DNA of 44,739 nucleotides from Lingula anatina (Eukaryota; Brachiopoda; Lingulata; Lingulida; Lingulidae). The translations under genes were made by a program, and so were the position numbers. The stretch lies in NCBI RefSeq assembly GCF_001039355.2, contig NW_019773836.1:160567-205305 (forward strand), given 5' to 3'. The notes beneath the pieces were generated by a model. The model had not been told where the DNA came from and ran no database searches. It saw only the letters and a program-made list of their open reading frames with translations. How positions within the stretch are numbered: position 1 is the stretch's first letter; every line of letters begins with the position of its first letter. Below are positions 32,779 through 44,739 of the stretch, piece by piece.

Positions 32779-35700
32779 ATCTTCATCTGAATGGATAGTT
32801 CTTAAAACTGGACAAAGTAATATTGGGTTGGGACGATCTAAAGACGTCACCAGTGAAAATAGCCCATTCAGCGTGGCCAGGATCACTGTGTCCATTGTCA
32901 CACAATCTGGGTGAACGCTTTCACCATCACACCTGAGATGAAAGTAAAATTTGAAAGCTCTTTCGTCGCCCTATCATTACCATTACGTAAGCCTGAAACT
33001 GCTACTGTATTGCATAACGAAGACTATAATTATCTTCGATGAGGGAGCTCGGTAATTCAATTTTGGGAACAATTCATAGTCTCTTGAAGATGGAATATTA
33101 ATAGTCTAGCTCTTGTGTAAAGATGGTCAAAGACTGTGACTTAATTATTATAACAGGAGCTGCCAATTAACGGTTTTGGCTGTAAGTAATAGTTCTCACA
33201 CCATGCCTTGTAATAATACAGTAGGTAAAAACACGATTACCATCGTCGGTAACAATGCTCATTCTTAACCAAGGGTTTTGCATTTCTCCATTATGCAGTG
33301 TTATTGTGTTTGGTGAGGCATAGGGGGAGTAATTGAGGCTTAACGGGCGAATTGCTACCGCGAAACTGCCAATGAAATGAATTTTGATTGCGTTTTTTGT
33401 ACCTTTATCTTCATCGACTGCATTAGACTGCATTAGATTTTTGATTAACGGTCCAGGTGAAATTTTTAACAAAATCCTTCTTAAAGTTTTATTTCTTTTT
33501 AAGTTTTCTTTCGTCCATTATTTTAACCTGACCATATCTTAGAATGATCTTATTAAGTATCTTAGAAAAAATTCTTTTAAATGATTTTATTGTGTATCAC
33601 GTGAACGATTTTATCTGTGTACTTTTCATCCGCCTGGTGGCAATAAAATAAATGAATAAATAAATAAATAGGTTAATTAAATATTCACTCGGCCAAAACT
33701 TCGTGATAATCACAACGCGCTTCCTTGTGTGATCTCCAGTTAAAATTTTCTTACAGCCCCCTCCGTTACGTAAACTGCACAACGTAACGTGTCATAGCAT
33801 CATGTTGGAGTCAAGGGGCTCAAAAAGCCACTAGACCTACTTGATGAAGATGAAATAAATTAATAAATAGATAAATGAATAAATATAAAACGCTTGCACC
33901 TTTAAGCTTAAATGTTGTGGATCTTTTTTGTACATTCCTGTTTAAAACAACAACCTGTTTTCAAAACAACTTTCAGAATATTTTTACTTTCTCACACATA
34001 ACACACGGTCTGTTTATGACAGTCATTTGAGGTGCAAAGACAACCCTCGGACGGTTTAATTTGACAAAAATATATTGCTTATTTTCGAAACTAAACAGAG
34101 GGACCGTTGCACCGAATGCCACGGCGTCGTGACGTTCGCTCATTTTTCACGCGTTGTCACTCGAGGGATAGCTGTGTCGGCGAGCCACGGCGACTCGAAT
34201 TACTGGAACCCGTTGCACCTAATGTACTTGTTAACCCAGAAGGAGATGTATACCTTAAGATCCAAGATTTTGTCCACTTCGAAACAAGAAGAAATTCAAT
34301 AATATAAAGTTTAAATTAGTTGGACATGTTACCTATTTACACATGCAGTATTTCGTGTATGTGTTATCTTTCTTCGTCAGATAATCTGAAAATTTTCATT
34401 CAAAAATATGTTTTAAATAGATGACTTTTTTCTTTTTATTTCTTTCTTTTCTTGTTTGATTTTCGATTCATTTATTCTTAACTTAAGTGCCTGTGTGTGA
34501 AACTGAATCCTGAAAACAACAACCAAAAAAATCTATGCGAGGGTATGAGTTATAATGCCAAAGTTTCTGACAGGTCACACGACCCTGCGAGTTCGTCGAG
34601 GTCACCGCAGTCCTTTCTGTTGACTTATCAAAGTTGTTCTTCCAAGTCCTGGTTTTCCGCTAACACAAACAGGTCAAACCCTTGAGAGTGCTCAGGGTCC
34701 GGTTGAACAAAATAATTTTGGTCCGAGAAATTGGCCTTAACATTTACACCACAATTTATATTGCTGTCGTTGAAATTTTAATATTAAATTTTCATATTTT
34801 AGTTTTTAATTTTAAATCATTTCAAAAATTATAGTACTTCACTCGAATTTTCTTGTAATAAAATGAGGCGCGACATTCCAATTGATAAGCTTCCTACATG
34901 TAGGCCAACTCTTTGAAATAAGACCAATTTTCGGGCTTGAGTCCTTTTGTGACCTACCCCCCCCCCAAAAAAAAAAATAAATGAATAAAAAATAAATAAA
35001 AAAGAAAAAAAAAGAGGTGAAGAGCATTCTACATAAATTAGGCCGAGGTCAGACTTTAAACGTCTTTAATCATCCACTGACCCTGAATGTAAAATGAAAA
35101 TAAACTAATATTGCCCTAATACGCATTGATAGCGACAAGACGTACGCGACAAAAAACTTTTAAATGGTAAAAGGGATGATGTTTTAGTGAAAATGTATGT
35201 ATAGCTAAAAATCAAGCAACAGCTGTAAATAATAGACCAGGTGAAAATTATCAAAACTTCGTCAGTTAGAATATCATCTGTGAAAGCATCCCTGACAACG
35301 CAATAAATCATAATGAAAAAATAAAGAAAGACAATGAAGAAAATGACAAAGAGTTGTTTTGCTTCCCTATTCGCATAATAACGTTTGTTTCTTATACACA
35401 ACAACGACAAATAATCAGTCATTCAATTCACGAAGAAAACCCATTCCTACACTACAAATCATGGGACCCTCATTATTCTAAACCAAGGATAAGTGACAGA
35501 ATATTAATCATTGATGTGACTTTGAAACAGCGCGACAAGTTTTTTCGCCATTTTTGCTTATTTTCTTTATTTAGTTGACAATAAGAGGCATAAGCCGAGG
35601 ATAAGGTAATTTGGGTACAATAGTAGAATTATCCAGGTGGTGCGCATCGTTAAAGCCAGTTCAAGTTACAGTGTTGACTGCCGAGATGTCTTTCACTGCA

Positions 35701-36228
35701 GTCAGAAGATTTGACTTTTTACCATTTTTACATGTACCAGGTTTGAATATATAGTCGCTTAAAAATAAACTCAATAAACAACTTACTCAAACTCTTGTTT
35801 TTTTGTGTTTTTTGTTTTTACTTTTCCCACTGGGCAACTGTAATCAAATACACGCATATATCAATTTAGTCGTTTTTGTTGACAAGGCTAGATTAGACAA
35901 AATGTGTTTATTAATTGCATAATTTTAATTCCCCTTCTTAAAGTGACGGTAGTTTCTAACGTTAACCTTAAACAGCTAAGCAGCAGAGCCTCGTCGTTTA
36001 CCGCTCAAATCTCGAACTGCAGTAAGGATCGACACATACAGCGTCCTTTTAACAAATATTGGTTCCGTTGGAGGCGACATGGTATGATGAAAATTAATCG
36101 AAATGAAACCCAATTTCATGTACTGTTAATTAGACCGAGATTGTTTAACAAAGTTAAGAACAATTTCGGTATAAATTTTAAGTTATCTTGCTAAACATGA
36201 CCCAGCAGAGAATACATGTATGAAAACT

Positions 36229-36516
36229 TAGGGACCATTCCCATAACTCTATCGTACTAGCTGCATCGATCTAACTCCTTGGTGATTATTGTAAAATTGC
36301 ATTCAGTTTAAACGGCTTTAATGTCTGGCACGCCCCCTCGTAACTTAAAGTACTTGAGTAAAGTCAGGAAAACTATGTGGTGCATAATGTTATTCATGTT
36401 GCTTTGAGAGGGGTATGTGCCAGACAATTAAGCTTATTACATTGTCTGCGCCTTGGCGAGAGTCCTGAGAAATATCGATCGTGCTAGTACGATAAGTTTA
36501 TGGGAACACAGACATA
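36229..36516. mobile_element. fold-back MITE of the same family (copy 2)
   Basis: The left arm starts after a TA at 36229-36230 with GGGACCATTCCCATAA, then ctatcgtactagc and atcgat. The right arm near 36455-36513 is its diverged inverse (tatcgatcgtgctagtacga then ttatgggaaca). The order of blocks matches the element at 32521-32776, so they are two old copies of one family. The right boundary is approximate. Confidence 0.7.
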
Positions 36517-36697
36517 TATATATAACAGGCACAACCGGAATTACGAGAGCCAGTTGGGTGATCACAAACGGTTACGGGCTCAAGGTACTAAGTGTAAAAC
36601 AGCTTTTAAAAATCTTTTACTTTAACACATAAACGATCTTGACCCGTCCAAAGTCTTATCCGTACACCAAAACAGCATGATTTTTTCAAGAACTTAC

Positions 36698-36770
36698 CTG
36701 ACGACCTCATCAGAGATTTGCGCCTTCTTTTGCACGCCGTGCGGTTTTACAAATCTGGGCGACGTCACAA
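36698..36770 (-). promoter_or_regulatory. possible non-coding first exon and promoter of G6
   Basis: Minus strand: a CG-containing segment ends in a perfect donor CAG/gtaagt (boundary 36698) and carries a CRE-like TGACGTCG at 36760-36767. A strong acceptor (ttctcttttcag) ends at 30978, just upstream of the G6 coding exon. Splicing between them would give a 5' UTR intron of 5.7 kb. Inferred from signals only. Confidence 0.22.
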
Positions 36771-39700
36771 AACAACCGGCGACAGAAAATTGTTCTAAGC
36801 TTTCATATAAAAATGTAGGCTTAATTTGACCCAAGATAGTTCAGGAGTAGTTAACTTTAATGAATAATTGCATGCGTTTTATAGACACGGAACACGTCGC
36901 TTTAGTTACCGTCACAGACTGGTGATTATTTCACTCCTGAGACTTCCAACAGAGCAAATATGGATTAAACAAGAACAAAGTCTTCAACCATGAAGTTGAG
37001 CCGAAATTTGGTCTTTGGTCCTTGTGCGCAGCCGCCCCTGGCCAAGCACTGTTCACGGGCTAAGAGGTATCACATTCAGCATGAGGGCGAAGAAAATTAA
37101 TATGGCCATGTAATCATATGGTTGACCAGGCGCTGTATCATTCCTTGAGTGCGTAAACATTCCCACCGTGAAAATTGAGGAGGTAAGGTTGAACGCGCTT
37201 TGTCAAAGCAGGACATTGCCAATGCTCTTTTATCGTGGATGTGTGCACAGTCGCAGCCAGCAAAAACAAATTAGGTTGCTTTCTGTGTGTGTGTCACTAT
37301 GTGTGTGTCACTGTGTGTGTTCGAGTGTGTTGGAATGCGTATAGATGTGATTTATTTTTTGAAATTTGGCCTTTTTTTTTTTTCTGGAGTATGTTTTAAT
37401 GAACATAGAGACAGACTGATAAACGAGGAAGAAAAAATAACCTCCTCCTTGGAGGTAATTAAATAATGTAGCAGAAAAGCCCGATAAATATTTTTCTCAC
37501 ACAGCTCTAGAAAAAGATGCATTTTTTATACTTAAGTTCAAAAGAAGAGCTTACCATGGCATTTTTTAATTCTTTCTAGAAAAAAGGCTGACTGTCCTTA
37601 TAGCAAGCATTCATAGCAGCAACATACTGGTACAAGAACTATATAATAAAGGCCATGCATAACTGTATGTATTGTTAAGAAGTTTGCTCCACTTATATTT
37701 ATAGTGGGATACCTGTAACCACCAGTGTTTTCCATACGACTTACCTGTTTTACCGCTGTTTCCACGTGTCTAACAAATGTCCCAAAATGTCATACATATT
37801 ATGAACAAAAAATTCGACGTATTGCGCGTTTCCAAACATACAACCATGTTTCCTGTCCCTGCTACCGTCTAGAACTGTGGCATCAAATTTTCAGCTTGCT
37901 GGATATTCGGGCCACCACTTCCCTAAAATCCAATGGTCCTAATCAAGATACAAATTTCAATAAGACCGGACGTTTTCCCCTTTCAGTATTAATATTAATA
38001 ATAACAAGACTTTGGTTTCCTCAAACACTTGTTTTTGTACCTGTACAATCTCCAAGTAACAGATACATTACATAAAAATAATATTCAAACCGATAAGTCT
38101 TTTGAAAACTTAATTCCAAAACTTTTGGACATGTCAGATGAACAATTCCACACATTCCAAATAAATCTACTGATCCAGAACAAAAATTTTACCGGAAGCA
38201 GGCATGGGACCAGTTGGTAACGTCGCAGATTGCACAATATCTACATGCATATATACTATTTAAACTATCGTTTTCGTTAGACCTATGGGTAAATATACTG
38301 TGTTTGCCCTTTTTAGCTGTTTATTATACAGACGCATGCAACAATAGTCGAGTTTTAGAGGGCTACTTCGCGGAGAGTAGAATTACATTGCGTGTAATTT
38401 TGCCGTTGAAAGAAAGATGGCGAGTAAGGGGGGGGGGGTGATTTCCAACTATGTTGCACATTGTTTTACCATATCATGATGGTTATGAATTTACTTATTT
38501 ATAGCATATAATTTAATATCATTAATATCGTGAATTCACTCATTTATTTGCTAATTTTTGCTAAAGAAGGCTGCACCTCCCTTCTCCTCATGTAGGGTAC
38601 GCACGGCTTATACATGTTGTACCCCGCATTCCTTTCTGTCACTGAATGATAAACTGTTGAACTAACCGAGACGTCAACATGATGGATCGCAATGAAATTT
38701 GATATCAATCTCACGCTATTAGAACAACTGATAGGTCTAAAGTTAAAGCTCAGCCTCGACGCAAACATTATAATGTAGTAATGGAAAATATTTTTAAATT
38801 TAAAATAAGGTGCGAATAAACATGCTTCACTATTGGCCTTTATACTGATTAAGTTTCGAAAAGTTCAACCATAATGGTTTTCACTTACCTCTATGGATAT
38901 GTGAAGAAATAAAGCAGTACAAGATCTGTTGATAGAACCAATATCTGATTGTAATATTTGATTGAAAAAGGTCATCCGAACTTATTCTAGTTAGGTGCAG
39001 AAAAACAAGGAAAGTTAAGAACAACACATCGTCAAAAAGACGACATATTTTTGGACAAACGAATTTAGGAACAGAATATCTCCCTATCGTGGGGTTTGTT
39101 TTCAGACACAGAGGAGTAAAGAATTATTTTTATATAATATAATCATATACTTTAGGTGACCTAGAATACGACCCCAAAATGTGAGATCTAGGTAATTCAA
39201 TATTAAACGGTGTTGTCAGCGAAAAAAATATTTTTTAAAAACTATGAAGAAAAGGTGACATATTTATACCAATCGGACGACAACAGTGCAGGATGACGTA
39301 CATCGAAGTAGCAATTTTTGATGATATTTCGAAGGGCGCTGACATGACAATTTTCTGCGTTCCAGATTTTGCACGCCTTTTGTATTGGTAACATTTCATG
39401 CTTTTTTCATTATCAAGTTCCAAATAATTTGAACGAGGAAATTATTTTTGTGTTGAAGATATTCTCTGAACTCAACGAAACCCTGGCTTTCGTTAAGTCA
39501 ACAACAAAAGATCACTTTTTTTATGAATGCAACAAATTTGTGTACTGGTTTTCGACAAAGTTTAGAGGGCGTTCTGCTCCGTGCCAATTAAAAAGGCTTG
39601 AAGCTCACGGATGACGAGATTGTACTTTTATGCAATCACGCCCTGTGCAAACGTGCTCAGCAGTTAGACTGAAAAGTGACACAGATTCTTCTGCTAGGCC

Positions 39701-41887
39701 TAGATACTAAAATTAACTCAAACCATTCTCTTTTCCGGGGTTTATCTAAATACGGCATTGCCTCTTCCGATGCTGAACAGCTCCTAAGACGTAAAAATGT
39801 CGATTGTTGACAGCGTGGAAAAACATTGCAGTAAAAACTCGGCCCGCCTTGAAAAGGCGGAATTCAACTGTGAAGATGAGCAACAAAACCCTACATTATA
39901 CGATCAAAACTAATTGAGCTATCGCTTACCTTGCTGTATTAGAAACTCCGAAATGCGATACGCTCGAATATCATCCCGTTTATTTTTTGCCGTCTTTTTT
40001 ATTTGTTGTACGTATATATAACGTATCAGTCTGGTAGAGCGACAACGATGTTCTTTGTTGAAGAGAAAGAAAGATTACAACAAATTTACATAGGAAATAA
40101 TAATAAATTAACAACTAACACACTTGTCTGTCTGCTCAAAGTGGCTCGGGAGAGAGAGAATCGAGAGTGGGGGAGGGGACACCCTGCGCAACTATAAAAA
40201 ATATATATACTAAAAATAGGCCATCAATACAAATAATAAAAATAATAAAAACACGGATCATTAGGATGGGTCTCACACCCTGAGTTTCAAAGAGTATCTG
40301 AAAAGCCAGTCACATCGTGCGGATACTAAAGGCAAGCTTAAAGAAACTACCCGAAAATCGGGATAATGAGCGATCGTTAGAAACACTTGGTTGAGTCACA
40401 TTTTCCACTAACGTATACATTTCTAGGCACGAGGCTCCTAATATTTCACTTTAAAGATCTACTTGTACGACGTACATGCTAGCCGCCAATGTGTCTCCGA
40501 GAAGGGGAGATCATGACAGAATCAATGTTATTTAACATACCTTGTTAATACATTTGTGGGAGACTTCTGCGCACCCTAGGATCGACTTGGTAACAGCTGA
40601 CACGAGGTGGTGCTTACATGGTAGCTTTATTGGCATCATTCTCTGCGTGCAGTGGGAGGGCGTGCGCACAGCGGTGCCGTTGAATCAGCCGCTGCCTCCC
40701 TCCCTCCGTTTTTTGTGACCGGTCTTTAAAATGCTAATTATTTGTTGAGCGCACGATTGTTTTTACATCAATTAAGTCTCTAGGCTACCAAAGTTATAAA
40801 TGATTTATACGATCTCATTTTATTAATATACAAAGGGTACAATTTTGAAAGTCTTGATGGTTTTGACTGTCTGCTGTTAAACATTTGTGTTGGAAACTGC
40901 GTTTTTTTCCTTACATCATTCACAAAATTAACTGTGACAGCCACCCTCTGTGCAGAAGTTGAATCTAATGAAATGGAAAGTTATATGCCGTTTGAATAAT
41001 TGTTTGTTTGCCCCTGAAAATCCACCTAAAACAAAAATAAATGCTTGGCTGTATACTCACTACTTGGAAAAAATGAGTGTATTTCGTCTGTTTTATTTTT
41101 AACTTGTATTTTGTGCCTGTGGTCGACCACTTGGATGGTATATCGTCATATTTCAATAACAGTGATCCAGTTAAGTCATGGGACATTCATTTCTCGTGGG
41201 ACATAACTTTTTCATTAGGCCCTAAGGTTCAGACTCATAGTATTTTCCTACAAGTTCGATATTTGCTGTTTATATCGGTGAGCAATGCCTCCAAAATTCG
41301 ATTTTATTTTCTGGATTACTTGTAATTTTTTTCTCTGGTGGTTTTTAATGCTGTTGTCAGACATGCATTCCTCTTTGAGTGCTAAATGGGCCTCAACACG
41401 ACGCAAGAATTGAAGTCGTCCGAAACCTATAGCTACAATCCCCTATGCGATTGTTCTCTGTTGTACGCTTGCTTGACAAACGTATGATCTCGGAGGTCAT
41501 TCAACCTTGTGTGTACTGAATCTGGATTTTTTCCACTGTCTAGATGTATTGTGAGTCGACAAGACCAGGAGTTACACACAATTGACTAACCTCTGTCAAT
41601 ACCGGGGATTGTTTTTACTAGATATTCAGAGGTATGTCTCTGGCTATTTTTTTTTCTGCTGTGAGACAGCGAGACTATCCGTATGGAAGCAATGTCACCA
41701 CTCATTTGGCCTGTAGTAAAGGGTAATAGGCCTACATGTAGTTGAATTTTTTTTTCTGTACGATTGCTCACTACCCAATCATTGATTGTCCTATTGATGG
41801 TTGCCAATGGCCGCCAACCTGATCACTATTCAGTATTTTTCAAATCCTGGACGTTACTACTAGACCCCCTGCCCCCATTTTCTAAGG

Positions 41888-41912
41888 AAAAAAAAAAAAA
41901 AAAAAAAAAAAA
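41888..41912. repeat. poly-A run
   Basis: 25 consecutive A; no adjacent retroelement body recognised. Confidence 0.9.
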
Positions 41913-43102
41913 GCTTGCATATATTGCATATATTAATACTAATATAGACTCTACTGTCTGAACATATTGTATTCCCTTCTGATTCTGCGTCGTTAAATAT
42001 TTGAAAATACTGTGTGTAGAAAGGCATAAAGAAAGGCCTAAATATAATCATATGGTAAAGTCTTAAAACTAGGATTCAACTGCTGCATAAACTGTCATAA
42101 TCATAGGTTCGCTGCATGTAATCATGAACCAAAACACTTAATTCAATTATAATATTGTTCCGATTTTTTTTTTTTGTGTGTGTGCATGATAACGCCCTCT
42201 TTTTGTGTTACAAGTCTAAAAATAACACATATTTATCCCTACAACCAGGATAACGGTCCTCATTTAGTGAATAACAACAGCATACTTTTTTCCACTGTCA
42301 TTTTTTATATTCCTCTGACAAAGGCTTGACGGCAACATAAATTACGTTAAAACGATTTTCTGAGTGACTACTATATGATGCTGTTGAACATTTCAAGATT
42401 TTGTATCCCAGTGCAGTGTATATTTATTCCTATATTTTCTACTTATTTCGAGTTCATTTATAACCCTGCCATTTTGTCTTTTCACACGAAGTAGGCCTAC
42501 ACTAAAAATAATATGTCACCGAGTAACTATATATCTTGACTTTTTTTGTGCCAAATGTGTCCATGAAATATAGCACAGGTGTGTCTGTACATAAAAAAGG
42601 AAAGCTTTCTCCAGATATACGTGGGCGTCTTCAAGTCACTACATCGCTTTCGGTGGTCTATTCGAATCGAGGAGACCGAAATACACTTTGACATATTGGG
42701 CTTGTTCTCCATCATGGGCCTGAAGTTTTATTTTATTTTATTATTATTTCATTGCAATTCACTTGATTCTCTGCATATCTTTCCCATAGTCCGAAACAGT
42801 TCCTCAAAATAACTCGAAATATTGTCCAATTGATAACATTCGTTTCATAGATGAATATGAAAAACAACACTTGTTCAACAATTTTTCTCTCTTTTTAATA
42901 AAATGACATTCACATTATGCATCACGAAATAGACGAACCCGCCAGCAGGTTAAAAAATTGAAAGTCTTTAGCTTATATTTTCACCGACAAGATGCGTCTC
43001 AGCAGCGTCAATCTGATTTTTAGTTGCATTCGTTTAGAAATCTGTCTTGATTTTGTCGAGATTTTTACATTTACTTTTCCCTTTTTTCAAATCATGCCGG
43101 AT

Positions 43103-44296
43103 TCAGGATTCCTCTTGTTCCTGATCACTACCGTAAATCAATTCACTAATCGAATCCGTGCTCTTCAAGAACATGTTGGCGCAATATGGCGAACAAGACA
43201 CGAACAAAAACGGCAAGTTCTTAATCCCGAAGATCTTGCTCGCTGGACGGATGAGTCGGAGACCCGGGCCGTAAAGGGGCCCGTTACAGCAGTCACACTG
43301 GCCCGTGGGCTGAAGAAGTCGCGCCACGGTCTCCGTGAGGTGGTAGGCACGACGGTGGAGCCCCGCATTCATGAACGCCAGGCAGGCAAGGTCGGTCAAT
43401 CTCTGAAAATGAACATAAAAGAGAAGGTTTATGAAGATGTTTTTAAATAAGATATCCGTGATATATATTTTTCAAACATTACTACTTCTACAGTGTACAT
43501 GTGTTTTATTCTTCTGATTATTATTATTAATTTTACTGAGTATTGCCATGTTTGCAATACACTCCACAGCTGTACCCATCCTCTCTAGATTTATCAACGC
43601 ATCTAAATTTGTACAAAAAAAAAATAATAATAATAAAATAAATAAATAACAAATAACAAATAAAATAAAATATATTCCCTCTTACCTGAGGCTGGTTCCT
43701 GGTGTTTTCCTTCCAAAACAGCGGATGCATGAAGTTATTCCGCACTGTGAGATGTTTCAGGTTTTTCAGCTTGAGGGCGCCACTGGGCATAGCTGCCAAC
43801 TGGTTGCCCTCCACCATCAACTCCCGCAAATTTCTACAATAAAGACGCAATTCTGTGAGACAGGTTGTGAAATATAGACACAATTCCAAGAAAATGGTAT
43901 CTAGAATATAGACAAAATTCTATGAAACAGGTTTGTGGAATATAGACACAGTGCCATGAAACAGGTTGTGAAATACAGACACAATACCATGAAAAAGCCT
44001 TATTTTTTCTCTTGTATAAAGCTGACGAAAAAGTAAACTGTTTATGAAGAAACTGAATTTTTATTTTCTGTTTCTTCATTATCTTAATTGCTGATTTTTT
44101 ACCGATGTTATTACTTTCTCATTCTTTATTTTAACCTAAATTTAAAATCTACATCACATGGGCAGTGATCACACTAATGTACAGTAAAAAAAAGCAACAG
44201 TTCTGCACTTACTTTAACCTCCTGATCTCATTGGGTACAAAGCTGAGTCTGTTGTAGGATATGTCCAGATGGTAGAGGCCAGACAGGCTGAACAGA
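43103..44296 (-). CDS. leucine-rich-repeat protein, C-terminal three exons (LRRC28/LRRC58-like)
   Basis: Exons: 44213-44296 (84 nt), 43686-43833 (148 nt), 43103-43402 (300 nt, ends TGA). GT-AG junctions keep one frame: LK joins across the first intron, and QPQ then RLTDLACLAF across the second. The first two exons carry LRR units: LSGLYHLDISYNRLSFVPNE, then NLRELMVEGNQLAAMP, then NLKHLTVRNNFM. The last exon is a non-LRR domain with CDCC, PLYGPG, FGIKNLPFLF and CSPYC, then an acidic end. This order (LRRs, a short helical ELA-type segment, CxxC, then CSPxC near the end) resembles the C-terminal part of LRRC58 and LRRC28, which is a family-level guess. The four cysteines could bind a metal. The last exon is more GC-rich than its surroundings. 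The 5' part lies beyond the right edge. Confidence 0.82.
43841..43996. repeat. minisatellite, about four 33-bp units
   Basis: Imperfect units of the form caattccatgaaacaggttg followed by tgaaatatagaca, in the intron just upstream (gene direction) of the second LRR exon. Confidence 0.8.
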
Positions 44297-44696
44297 CTGG
44301 AATAGAGCACACACAGAAATTGTGACCATGAGGTATTACCACCTGCTTCTACCATTATATTAAAGATAATTAATTGGAAATGATTGTGGTAAAATGCTCT
44401 TGTGCAAATAAATAAATACATAAAAAATAGAAAAGACTTAATTTTTTTTTTAAATATGTTTGAACATTTTTACTTACAGAACAATATAACTGAACATTTT
44501 TCTCTTTACTTTGAATACCATAACATAATCCTTTTAACTTTGTATTTTAATTTGTAAATTCTCTACAACAAATTTTTATGAATTTTAGACTCTAAATATA
44601 TATGTAAATAAATTATTATCATAATACTTAACATCATTATTGTTATTAGATAAGGTACACAAAATTTCACAAACACACACACATAAACACATGTAT

Positions 44697-44700
<4 letters not shown>

Positions 44701-44739
<39 letters not shown>
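44701..44739. repeat. (AG)n microsatellite at window end
   Basis: About 19 AG units running to the last base; an ACAC-rich tract precedes it. Confidence 0.95.

Larger units (their letters stand above)
30978..43102. other. 12-kb region without a supported gene
   Basis: Open frames are scattered on both strands, mostly under 110 codons, and none shows a clear domain or spliced partner. The longest unexplained one (31270-31599, minus) has a Cys-rich patch CGCTLCGW but no recognisable homology. Contents I can name: two fold-back MITE copies (32521-32776 and 36231-36513), a GT-rich stretch near 37283-37330, a poly-A run at 41888-41912 and small TTTA-type repeats near 33645-33670 and 33850-33885. 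It probably includes the distal promoter of G6. Confidence 0.55.

Noticed and set aside
33167-33472. Minus-strand frame containing RPLSLNYSPYASPNTITLHN, loosely like an alpha-carbonic anhydrase segment
   Set aside because: Only about 25 residues look similar, the catalytic His region is absent and there are no partner exons. At best a relic; a profile search with an alpha-CA model would decide.
38029-38220. Plus-strand frame with SFENLIPKLLDMSDEQFHTF, reminiscent of a BESS motif
   Set aside because: Short, isolated, without a MADF domain or transposase nearby; similarity judged by eye only.
42992-43450. 152-codon plus-strand frame
   Set aside because: Overlaps the minus-strand LRR exon 43103-43402, whose frame, splice sites and domain pattern are convincing; the open antisense frame follows from the GC-rich exon.
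1-44739. Prokaryotic-type features, CRISPR arrays, rRNA and tRNA genes
   Set aside because: The direct repeats present are microsatellites, minisatellites or assembly copies. No tRNA cloverleaf or rRNA segment was recognised by eye, though a covariance-model search was not possible.

Overview
The window is eukaryotic nuclear DNA, AT-rich, with short spliced exons, long introns, simple repeats (TA, TTA, TTTA, GA) and many small inverted-repeat elements. Recurrent tacatgta-type palindromes, high heterozygosity and the protein sequences fit a marine invertebrate, with a mollusc as best guess; the phylum cannot be fixed from the sequence. Everything recognised as coding lies on the minus strand.

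Positions 1974-30787 hold a tandem array of paralogous SLC16 / monocarboxylate-transporter-like (MCT) genes of the major facilitator superfamily, here called G1 to G6 from left to right. They share one exon plan in transcription order: a variable N-terminal exon 1; exon 2 (273 nt, TM1 and start of TM2); exon 3 (798 nt, 804 in G2, TM2 to TM10); exon 4 (123 nt, TM11); exon 5 (161-167 nt, TM12 and tail). Every intron is phase 1. Models: G1 (1974-4528, lacks exons 1-2), G2 (7341-11055, 519 aa), G3 (13777-15009, partial and rearranged), G4 (16778-19397, 427 aa, shortened N-terminus), G5 (21529-24693, 493 aa), G6 (26790-30787, 751 aa with a 298-residue hydrophilic N-terminal exon).

Single n characters at 4665, 11454 and 15010 look like contig joins. 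The 1280 bp before the second n is repeated without visible difference after it, and 11861 to about 14440 recurs from 15011 to about 17396 with substitutions and indels. The simplest reading is unmerged overlapping contigs or haplotypes, so G3 and G4 are probably alleles of one gene and the true array has about five genes. The two copies differ by a 168-bp hAT-like MITE and by an exon-3 fragment inserted in an intron.

The transporters are SLC16-like in overall fold and in the [11 protein letters not shown] motif, but the usual DGGWGW signature before TM1 reads DRCIDW, and the positions aligned to MCT1 Lys38 and Asp309 are Phe (Tyr-Thr-Phe context in G5) and Asn while the TM8 Arg is kept. I infer that they are not classical proton/lactate MCTs; the substrate is unknown.

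Positions 30978-43102 have no gene I can support. They hold two copies of a TA-flanked fold-back MITE family, a possible non-coding first exon for G6, and low-complexity DNA. From 43103 to 44296 lie the last three exons of a leucine-rich-repeat protein with an LRRC28/LRRC58-like cysteine-containing C-terminus; the gene continues past the right edge, where the window ends in a GA repeat.
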